Shown: positions 46,382 to 52,820 of the stretch, in pieces
Position numbering within the stretch: the stretch's first letter is position 1
How the letters are laid out: every line of letters begins with the position of its first letter
Source: PVC group bacterium
GTDB lineage: Bacteria > Verrucomicrobiota > Kiritimatiellia > CAIKKV01
Length of the DNA stretch: 52,820 nucleotides
Reading direction: 5' to 3'
NCBI GenBank assembly: GCA_945898015.1
Contig: CAMDGM010000003.1
Location: 78,618-131,437 of the forward strand
The notes under the pieces: generated by a model
Databases searched by the model: none
Seen by the model: only the letters and a program-made list of their open reading frames with translations
Told to the model about the DNA's origin: nothing
Program-made: the position numbers and the translations under genes

Positions 46382-48192
46382 AGCCGTTTAGTGGTGGTGC
46401 CGATGGCCAGTTTAAAGGGGTCGACGCGGAGGTTGCCTGGATTCGGCAGGAAGAAACGCGGGTCGAGCATGACTTCGTAGCGCCCGCTCCCGTCCGAGAA
46501 ATGCCAGGGCGCGGCATCTGCAGGGGGAGGGGCGTCGAAGGTGAAGGATGCATCCGAGAACGCGAACGCGACCGGCCCTTCGCCGCAGTCGTACTCGAGC
46601 TGTTGTACCCCGGCGGCCCAGGGGTCGAGGTCGGCGAGCGACGAGAGCCGGGGGCGGAGGTCCGGGCTTACGTGGAGGCAGGCCCGCCGTCCCTCAAAAC
46701 TCACGATGTTCCGGTCGATGACCGGCGGCGAGGGCTCGATGCGGTTGAGTGTCCAGAGGGTCCGGCGCGGTCCGTTGTTGCCGAACTCCAGGATGACGGT
46801 GGAGGCCTCCGTAAAAATCACGATGCGCCAGAGCCAATCGTAGCGCGCCACGAGGTGCCGCAGCCGACCCGGCCCGGCGCTTTCAAACGAATAGGCGTCC
46901 ACGCCGACAGCGCCGGCGCCATAGAGCCCCCAGTTGTGGCTCACGCCCTGCCGGGCCGTGTCGAGGCCGTGGCCCCGGGTCGTGGAGGGGGCCAGCGGCG
47001 TGGGGTGGATGATTGGCGGCTCTCCGGCCAGAGCCCAGGTCTGGACGCCTGAAAAGGGCAGGAAATCCGTATAGTTGAAATGGGTCTGGTACTGCCGGCG
47101 AACGAGCAGATAGCTGACCGGGCTGCGCTTGAGAAGCGTCGAGCCCTTGCAGTCGAGGGTGACCGTTTCCGGCCCGGGGATCGCATCGGGCGGGGCGAAG
47201 CGTTCGTCCCGGGCCATCAGGATGGCCCACATCAGCGGCGAAGCGCCGTGCCCGCAAACACGGGGGGCGGGTGCTTTTCCCGTTGCCCGGGTTGCGAAGT
47301 CGAGCGGCCGCGGGTTTCGGGGGGCGACCTGTTCGGCGGCGGGCAACAGGTCGATCGCCACGGGGGCCATGGCTTCGTAGTATTGGCGCGTCGAAGGCCC
47401 GGCGATGGGGTAGAGGGATTCCGTGTGGCGCCAGCGGAACCATTCCAGGCAGCGCTCGACGCGGTCCAGTTCCGAGTCATCGCCGCGGATGACCAGGTTC
47501 AGCCAGGCGTAGAAGAAGGCCGTGTAGGAGTAGTGCATGCAGGGGCCCACCTGCTCGATCACCTGGCCGGAATCGTCGAGCACCTTGGCCTTTGCATCCT
47601 CCCAGAAATGGTCCGACAGGGCGACGAGTTCCGGCTGGTCCAGAAGCTGTCCGTAGAGATGCAGGCCCAGGGTCCAAACGCATCGCTGGTTGCCGTAGGA
47701 CCCGATGGCATTCCGGGCCTGCGGCAGGCTCGCCTGGCGGCAGGCGCTGAGCCGGAAGCGGGCCATGGCCCCGTTCAGCAGGTCCCGGGGCAGGGCCTTC
47801 TGGCAGAAGATGAGGCCATAGATCAGGCCCTCCACGTCCCACCCGTGGGCCCAGTCCGCACCGTTGAGCCCGTGCGCGGCCATCAGTCCGTCATCCTGGA
47901 TCGACTCGCTATAATAGCGCAATCCGGCCGAGAAAAAGGCGAGCAGGGAGGGGTTGCCGTGATAGCGCGAGAGGGGGGAGTGCCAGCAGAAGGCCGCGAC
48001 GCATAGCGGCGCCGTGCCCTCGCGCCCTTTAAGCGGCGCCGGCGTGTCGTGCGTTCCGAGGGCCCCCCGCTCCAGGTCCCCGTGCGACTTGAGCTCGTCC
48101 ACCCAGGCGTCGAGCGTCTCCTGATAGCGGCGGGTTCTCCCGTTGGCGACGATGGGTTTCAGCAGAACCCGGTTCAGCATGGAGTCAGTCAC
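46378..48192 (-). CDS. Heparinase-like polysaccharide lyase candidate (alpha/alpha toroid + beta-sandwich)
   Basis: A 604-residue protein without a signal peptide. The first half is a predicted (alpha/alpha) toroid with GADWAHGWDVEGLIYGL and GNQRCVWTLGLHLYGQL. The second is beta-rich, with HFNYTDFLPFSG and PLAPSTTRGHGLDTARQG. This two-part architecture is like heparinase II/III or alginate-lyase-type enzymes, and His/Tyr residues lie at plausible places, but I cannot match a defined family. It starts with GTG, six bases after AGGAGG, and overlaps the upstream stop by GTGA (48189-48192), so it is coupled to both neighbours. Confidence 0.5.
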   Translation of the reverse strand: MTDSMLNRVLLKPIVANGRTRRYQETLDAWVDELKSHGDLERGALGTHDTPAPLKGREGTAPLCVAAFCWHSPLSRYHGNPSLLAFFSAGLRYYSESIQDDGLMAAHGLNGADWAHGWDVEGLIYGLIFCQKALPRDLLNGAMARFRLSACRQASLPQARNAIGSYGNQRCVWTLGLHLYGQLLDQPELVALSDHFWEDAKAKVLDDSGQVIEQVGPCMHYSYTAFFYAWLNLVIRGDDSELDRVERCLEWFRWRHTESLYPIAGPSTRQYYEAMAPVAIDLLPAAEQVAPRNPRPLDFATRATGKAPAPRVCGHGASPLMWAILMARDERFAPPDAIPGPETVTLDCKGSTLLKRSPVSYLLVRRQYQTHFNYTDFLPFSGVQTWALAGEPPIIHPTPLAPSTTRGHGLDTARQGVSHNWGLYGAGAVGVDAYSFESAGPGRLRHLVARYDWLWRIVIFTEASTVILEFGNNGPRRTLWTLNRIEPSPPVIDRNIVSFEGRRACLHVSPDLRPRLSSLADLDPWAAGVQQLEYDCGEGPVAFAFSDASFTFDAPPPADAAPWHFSDGSGRYEVMLDPRFFLPNPGNLRVDPFKLAIGTTTKRL

Positions 48193-50177
48193 GTCGATCC
48201 TCCTGTCAGGCCTTCCAGCATGGCGGAGGCCGCCCAGAGATTCAGCCCGAGCTCCGTGCTGGCGGGCGAGCCGTCTGCGTATTTGGCGATCAAGAGTCCG
48301 TCAGAGGGACAGTAGCGCTCGCCGGTCCAGCCGAAGCGGCCATACCCCGTCTTTCCGGGAAACAGCTCCAGGCAGTTCCGGGCCCAGACGAGGCTGTCCT
48401 GCAACCGGTCGGCGACGTGCCGGTCGCCTGTCTGGTTGGCCAGGTATTCCAGATCCGGGGCGATGAGCAGCCCCATTGGGTGGATGTGCGGGTTGCTGAC
48501 CGAGGTGATGCTGCCGCCGCACGAATGCCAGCCCGCGCTCATCAGGGGTTCGGCCTGGGGCTTTGCGTTGAAGAGGTAGCGCCACAGGAACTCGTACTCC
48601 GCTCCGAGCCGCAGCATGTCGAGGTAGCGGTCCTCGCCGGTGGCCTGGTGCAGCATCCGGGCCCCCCGGATGAAGGCGAGCACGCCTTCCTCGTCGTTGC
48701 CTTTCCAGGCGTCCATGGGCGTTCCCCAGACGTCGAGCGTGGCGACCCACTCCGCGTACAGGTCCATCGCGCGCTGGGCCGACCGCAGGAAGCGGCTGTC
48801 CCCCGTCCACTCGTGGGCCGCGCACATGGCGGGCGCCCACCAGCATCCGGCAAAGCCTTCCCAGTCCGCCACGGCGGCGCGGTCCCGCTCGTAGGCGAAT
48901 CCGTAATGGCCATCCTGCCGTTGCAGCCGGAGCATGGTTTCAAGCGCGGCCAGCGCCGGCGTGGTCCAGTCCGTTTCCGTCGAGCCGGTCCGGGCCCGGG
49001 TCAGCAAGGCCGCCTGAAGCAGGTAGTAGGCGGCTTCGGCGTTTGTGTAGGCGGAATGCCGGTCGCGGTTCAGCACCGAGCTCCACCAGCAGTTGACCGT
49101 GGGCCGTCCGTTTTCGTCGAAGGCATCGAAGAATAGGCCGTTGGCCGGGTTGGTGTTGGCGGCGATCTTGTTAAGCCCGAGCCGCGCGGTCGCCCGCCAG
49201 CCAGGATTTTGCAGCTGGAAACCCGCCTGCAGCAGCGGGAAGCCCACGTTGACCCCGCCGACCCAGGCGATGGCCCGCCCTCCGATCTTGCGATAGACCG
49301 GCTCGCCCGGAAGCCCTTTGACCTGCATGGCCCGGAACGTCTGGGTGCAGGCATCCCAGGAATCTTCCAGGACCATATCCCCGATAGCCTGGATGCAGGG
49401 CTCCTTGCTGAGGGTGGAGAACGGCGGCTGATGGTAGAGCGCGTAGAGTTCCCGCACGATTTTGAAAGCGGTGTTCCGGGTGGTGTCCGCGCCCAGAAAG
49501 AGGTCCAGGGTGAAGTCGATATGGGCGCCGGCTGGCAGCGCCTCTTCGGTGGGGTCGGTGAACAGGTCCTTGTTCACGAACGTGCGGGGCGCGTTCCGAT
49601 AGCCGAGCGCGACGCCCACAGCGCCGGGCAGTTCGGCAATCAAGCCGGTGCGTATGAGTTGGCCCTGACAGGCCAGGTAGGGTGGCGCGGCCAGCGCCAC
49701 ATGGCCGCCGCCGTGAAGAAACGCCATCGAAACGGGCGCTGCCGCCCGGTCGGTCCGCATCCGCCAGGCCCGGGAGCAGGAAACGCTTGGGCTGTCCATG
49801 TCGGTCAGGTTGGGGAAGTGCCCGGGACCGGACACGGCCAGGTTGTTGCTTCCGAAGAGAAAGCCGGGAACGAGGTGAAAGGCGTTTCCGGTTGTCACTT
49901 CGGGCGCGAAGAGAATCTCGAGTCTAACCGGCTGATCGACGGAGACCGATAGATGCAGGCGCTGATGGCCGGTTTCGTGGTCGTGCGCCGTGGGCAAGGG
50001 TTCCAGCGTGAGGTGGACTCCGTCGCCCTCCGCCACCCAGGTGATTCCACACGGGTGGAAGGGAATCGGTTTTCCATGGGCGATTCCGGGCTGGCATGCC
50101 GAAGCATGGAGCAGTCCGACCGCCTTGTCACCCGTCACGCGCAAGGCCCCTGAAGATGCTAGATTCCAGTCGTGCAT
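48189..50177 (-). CDS. Six-hairpin glycosidase-like protein
   Basis: A 662-residue protein without a signal peptide. The N-terminal about 250 residues are beta-rich, and the C-terminal about 400 form a predicted (alpha/alpha)6 barrel of the six-hairpin glycosidase type. Helix-pair hallmarks include GGRAIAWVGGVNVGFPLLQAG, DWEGFAGCWWAPAMCAA and PMDAWKGNDEEGVLAF. Acidic residues for catalysis are possible but cannot be assigned. It is the first gene of a minus-strand unit with the heparinase-like and transglutaminase-like genes. Its start is only 15 bases from the operator at 50192-50207. Substrate unknown; activity on an unsaturated or uronic-acid-containing glycan would fit the neighbours (inference). 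Confidence 0.6.
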   Translation of the reverse strand: MHDWNLASSGALRVTGDKAVGLLHASACQPGIAHGKPIPFHPCGITWVAEGDGVHLTLEPLPTAHDHETGHQRLHLSVSVDQPVRLEILFAPEVTTGNAFHLVPGFLFGSNNLAVSGPGHFPNLTDMDSPSVSCSRAWRMRTDRAAAPVSMAFLHGGGHVALAAPPYLACQGQLIRTGLIAELPGAVGVALGYRNAPRTFVNKDLFTDPTEEALPAGAHIDFTLDLFLGADTTRNTAFKIVRELYALYHQPPFSTLSKEPCIQAIGDMVLEDSWDACTQTFRAMQVKGLPGEPVYRKIGGRAIAWVGGVNVGFPLLQAGFQLQNPGWRATARLGLNKIAANTNPANGLFFDAFDENGRPTVNCWWSSVLNRDRHSAYTNAEAAYYLLQAALLTRARTGSTETDWTTPALAALETMLRLQRQDGHYGFAYERDRAAVADWEGFAGCWWAPAMCAAHEWTGDSRFLRSAQRAMDLYAEWVATLDVWGTPMDAWKGNDEEGVLAFIRGARMLHQATGEDRYLDMLRLGAEYEFLWRYLFNAKPQAEPLMSAGWHSCGGSITSVSNPHIHPMGLLIAPDLEYLANQTGDRHVADRLQDSLVWARNCLELFPGKTGYGRFGWTGERYCPSDGLLIAKYADGSPASTELGLNLWAASAMLEGLTGGST

Positions 50178-50180
50178 TAC

Positions 50181-50209
50181 TTGACAATGCTACACCAGTA
50201 TGCTAGTCT
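50181..50209 (+). promoter_or_regulatory. Promoter with embedded operator (site 1) upstream of the Gfo/Idh gene
   Basis: TTGACA (50181-50186), a 17-base spacer, and TAGTCT (50204-50209) form a good sigma-70-type promoter. The operator core ACACCAGTATGCTAGT (50192-50207) fills the spacer and overlaps the -10 box. It is identical, and identically placed, at 51501-51516. The core is an imperfect palindrome, so a dimeric repressor is likely. The site also lies in front of the divergent glycosidase-like gene. Confidence 0.78.
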
Positions 50210-50277
50210 GCCTCAAGAAGAATCCTAGCAGGCGTCTACAAAAGCGTTAAATTTTCTTTTGAATCAGGATTGGGCAG

Positions 50278-51480
50278 ATGAAGATGTACCGTATTGGGGT
50301 TATTGGGGCCGGCGCACGGGGCGAGACGTTTGCCCGGCAGCTGTATGCCGGTATGGAGCGGGCCACGCTCTTTGGCATTTGCGACCGGGATGCGGATCGG
50401 CTTGGAAAGTTTGTGGACTATTGCGAGCTGAAGGGTGCGCGGACATTTACCGATTCGGCGGAGTTTTTCCGCCAGCCGGATCTCGACGCTGTGATCATCA
50501 CGACCCCGGATTTCACGCATCGCGACGTGGCACTCCAGGCCATGCGGGCGGGGAAGGACATCTATCTTGAGAAGCCGGTTGCCCCCACGAGCGAGCAGTG
50601 CCGGGAGATCATCCGGTGCCAGCGCGAGACGGGGCGAGTCGCCTTTGTCGGCTTCAACTTGCGCGCGGCAGCGCAGAGCGAACGGCTTAAGGATATCGTT
50701 TCCAGCGGCATCCTGGGGCAGATCCTGCATGTGGAGGGGCTGGAGCAGTTGAGCGTGGCGCATAGCGCCTCGTTCATGCGCCGCTTTCATCGCAAGCGCG
50801 AGAATACGGGCGGCCTGCTGAACCACAAGTGCTGCCACGACCTCGACCGCATTCTCTGGCTGATCGGCCACGAGCGGCGGGTGGTGAAGGTGGCCAGCTT
50901 CGCGGGGTTGAACGTGTTTCTGCCGCGCAAGGCGCCGGCGAAGACGTGCCACGAGTGTCCGGCCGGCATCTATCAGGCCTGCCCTTACAAGGACACGGCC
51001 GGTTTTGTCTTTCCTGTGCACGGGGATCGTCCGATTCATCACCAGTCATCGGATATTTACGGCGCCGACCTTTGTGTGTATAACGATGACAAGTCGGTGT
51101 TTGACAACCAGACGGTGATCCTGGAGTGGGATCACGGGGTGCGGGGCAACTTCAACGTGCAGCTGTTCCAGTCGCGCGGCTGCCGGGAGACCCGCATCTG
51201 GGGCGAAAAGGGCTGTTTGCAGGCGGTCGATGGAAAGATCCGGACAATTCTTTCCGCGACCGGGGATGAGATCGATCACGCCGTGGCATCGAACGGAGCG
51301 GGCGGACATGGCGGAACGGACCCCAAGATGCTGGGGCGGTTTGTGGCAGCCCTCGACGGCGGGGATTCGGGCGATTCCGGCCTCTCCCAAGGGATGGCGG
51401 TGACGCTGGTGGCCGAGAAGGCGGAGCGTTCGGCGTTGAGCGGGCAGGTGCAAGCAATTGCGAATGAGGAATATTTCTAG
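50278..51480 (+). CDS. Gfo/Idh/MocA-family NAD(P)-dependent oxidoreductase
   Basis: A 400-residue sugar or inositol-type dehydrogenase. The Rossmann motif is GVIGAGARG (7-15), the EKP signature is YLEKPVAPTS (about 98-107), and HKCCHDLDRILWL (about 182-194) is the catalytic helix region with the His/Asp pair. An unusual Cys-rich stretch, CHECPAGIYQACPY (about 223-236), follows. It resembles a CxxCP...CP pattern and could bind a metal. No signal peptide. A strong promoter with an embedded operator lies upstream. The likely role is oxidation or reduction of a sugar released by the neighbouring enzymes. Confidence 0.92.
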   Translation: MKMYRIGVIGAGARGETFARQLYAGMERATLFGICDRDADRLGKFVDYCELKGARTFTDSAEFFRQPDLDAVIITTPDFTHRDVALQAMRAGKDIYLEKPVAPTSEQCREIIRCQRETGRVAFVGFNLRAAAQSERLKDIVSSGILGQILHVEGLEQLSVAHSASFMRRFHRKRENTGGLLNHKCCHDLDRILWLIGHERRVVKVASFAGLNVFLPRKAPAKTCHECPAGIYQACPYKDTAGFVFPVHGDRPIHHQSSDIYGADLCVYNDDKSVFDNQTVILEWDHGVRGNFNVQLFQSRGCRETRIWGEKGCLQAVDGKIRTILSATGDEIDHAVASNGAGGHGGTDPKMLGRFVAALDGGDSGDSGLSQGMAVTLVAEKAERSALSGQVQAIANEEYF

Positions 51481-51489
51481 AGTTTGATG

Positions 51490-51519
51490 TTGAAATAATA
51501 ACACCAGTATGCTAGTGTT
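51490..51519 (+). promoter_or_regulatory. Promoter with embedded operator (site 2) upstream of the beta-helix protein
   Basis: TTGAAA (51490-51495), a 17-base spacer, and TAGTGT (51513-51518). The operator AACACCAGTATGCTAGTGTT (51500-51519) is an imperfect palindrome with matched AACAC/GTGTT ends. It shares the exact 16-base core and position of site 1, five bases after the -35 box. This suggests co-regulation of the two genes by one repressor. Confidence 0.78.
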
Positions 51520-51543
51520 CTTTAAATACGTGGAGGAAGCCGG

Positions 51544-52820
51544 ATGAAAACTACAGTGAAACTGGCGGTTTTGGCGATCTTAAGCCTTCTCGCGGTTGTC
51601 AGGATTGGCGAGGCCGCGGCAACAAACTATGTGGATATCGGGCGCACCGGAGCGGGTGGCGCGAACGACGGGTCGTCGTGGGCGAACGCCTACACCAACC
51701 TGCAGGATGCGCTGGCCGTCACTAAAGTCGGAACAAACCTGTGGGTGGCCCAGGGCGCCTACTATCCCACTACCGGCACGGATACCTCGGTCACCTTCAA
51801 GGCGCTGTCCGGCGTGCAGCTCTACGGCGGCTTCACTAACGGAATGACCAGTCTGGACCAACGCAATTGGATGGAGTATCCCACGATTCTCAGTGGCGAC
51901 ATTGACCGCGATGGACTGCTTGACGCGGATAATTCCCGCCACGTTTTCACGGCCAACACCAACGGCGTCCTCGATGGGGTTCACCTCATGCATGGATACG
52001 GCGTGTACTCCACGATCGTGACAAGCGATAAAGTAGGTTCAGCTCTCTCGTGTGACAATGGGCCTGGTTTTGAATTGCGTAACTGCATCGTGGCTCAAAA
52101 CAATAGCGGAGGAGCTGCCGGAAACTATGGCAGCGTTGTTTTTGTAGGAAAAAACTTTGTGTTCTCGAATTGTATCTTCATGGCCAACACAACCGTCGTT
52201 GGGGGTAATAATTTCAATGGAACCACTATCCTTAATGCGAACGGATCCTTGACCGGTACGCTCAAAAACTGCTTGTTCATCCGTAACGGATGCGCCATAA
52301 CTATTTACAAGGGGGCCAACACGACGCTGAAGGTGAGCAATTGCACGTTCACCACTAATGTTCCTGCCGGCAGGCAAATTTATTCATGGGGTTCGCCAAC
52401 GTTGACGGTTGAGAACAGTGTTTTCTGGGGGAACGGCATCACCAATGTCACGGCTAATTCAGCTGCCAACTATTGTACGGTCAAATATAGTGAAGTCCAA
52501 GGCTCTGGCGGATCAGCCGGGTGGCTGCTGGGCACGGCTTCAGTGGCGCCGTATGTGGTGGATGCGGGCAACAACATCGATAAGGACCCCCTGTTCGTCG
52601 GCGGACCCACCGGCTCCTGGACCCTTGCGCCGGCCTACGCCAGCGGCCGCACGACCCTGACCGACGCCAATGCCTCATTCGGAACCCTGCGCGGGAAGTT
52701 TCTCAATGCCAAGACGGGCGTCTCAAGCACCAACTGTTTTTACATTCTTTCCAACTCGACCACCCAGATCGTGGTGAATGGGAATGCCTCGGCTGTCGCC
52801 GCCTCCGGGAATGCCTACGA
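51544..52820 (+). CDS. Secreted parallel beta-helix protein, N-terminal part (3' end outside window)
   Basis: The frame from ATG 51544 stays open to the window end, giving 425 residues so far. A signal peptide covers about 1-25 (LAVLAILSLLAVVRIGEA). The next part resembles the polymorphic outer-membrane/right-handed beta-helix start, with GSSWANAYTNLQDALAV and LYGGFTNGMTSLDQRNW. Coils follow with FELRNCIVAQNN, FSNCIFMANT and LKNCLFIRNG, and the family's DKDPLFVGG motif occurs near residue 350. Ribosome site GGAGGA lies about 6 bases upstream. It is controlled by the same operator as the Gfo/Idh gene. A polysaccharide-binding or lyase-type surface protein is likely. Confidence 0.8.
   Translation, partial: MKTTVKLAVLAILSLLAVVRIGEAAATNYVDIGRTGAGGANDGSSWANAYTNLQDALAVTKVGTNLWVAQGAYYPTTGTDTSVTFKALSGVQLYGGFTNGMTSLDQRNWMEYPTILSGDIDRDGLLDADNSRHVFTANTNGVLDGVHLMHGYGVYSTIVTSDKVGSALSCDNGPGFELRNCIVAQNNSGGAAGNYGSVVFVGKNFVFSNCIFMANTTVVGGNNFNGTTILNANGSLTGTLKNCLFIRNGCAITIYKGANTTLKVSNCTFTTNVPAGRQIYSWGSPTLTVENSVFWGNGITNVTANSAANYCTVKYSEVQGSGGSAGWLLGTASVAPYVVDAGNNIDKDPLFVGGPTGSWTLAPAYASGRTTLTDANASFGTLRGKFLNAKTGVSSTNCFYILSNSTTQIVVNGNASAVAASGNAY

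Overview
The window is high-GC bacterial DNA, densely coding, with many 1- to 4-base start/stop overlaps. The gene mix suggests a member of the PVC superphylum, most likely Kiritimatiellota, Verrucomicrobiota or Lentisphaerota. It combines many carbohydrate-active and SGNH/esterase genes, a ceramidase-type protein, large secreted beta-rich proteins, a citramalate route to isoleucine and a two-gene pstB arrangement. This placement is inference from gene content; no rRNA or tRNA gene was recognised. The sequence looks like part of a genome or MAG contig that is cut inside a gene at both ends.

Layout. 1-4529: phosphate uptake operon pstS(partial)-pstC-pstA-pstB1-pstB2-phoU. 4538-6961: GH78-type alpha-L-rhamnosidase. 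6962-7519: gene-free repeat region. 7520-10954 (-): hybrid sensor kinase with a periplasmic ligand domain. 10955-11298: divergent intergenic region holding an isoleucine-type attenuator. 11299-15851: ilvC-cimA-leuC-leuD. 15852-17617: mobile debris (truncated ATPase pseudogene, a Phd/PIN toxin-antitoxin pair, a palindromic MITE-like element). 17618-18865: PL22-like propeller. 18866-19582: second copy of the dispersed repeat. 19583-23007: pseudokinase and ligA. 23079-27641: esterase, SGNH hydrolase, aldose epimerase, SGNH fragment, VapBC, endonuclease IV. 27697-30016: DUF2157, GDYXXLXY and YhcH proteins. 30013-36438: GH1, then a propeller, ceramidase-like and sialate-esterase operon. 36491-44536: secreted SGNH protein and two very large secreted beta-rich proteins. 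44612-52820: a polysaccharide- or glycoconjugate-processing locus around a Gfo/Idh oxidoreductase.

How the genes work together. The first region imports phosphate. The ilvC operon makes isoleucine from pyruvate through citramalate. Its leader encodes a short peptide with four Ile codons in five, followed by mutually exclusive antiterminator and terminator hairpins, so isoleucine supply probably controls it. The second half looks like a catabolic toolkit for complex sugars. In the last cluster two promoters carry the same 16-bp operator core at the same position relative to -35 and -10, which ties the oxidoreductase and a secreted beta-helix protein to one regulator.

Most notable observations: (1) two PstB ATPases with complementary loss of catalytic motifs, predicting an asymmetric heterodimer with one functional ATP site; (2) the isoleucine attenuator in front of ilvC-cimA-leuCD; (3) the shared promoter-operator module at 50181-50209 and 51490-51519; (4) a membrane-anchored pseudokinase translationally coupled to ligA; (5) a composite dispersed repeat at 6966-7519 and 18903-19372.
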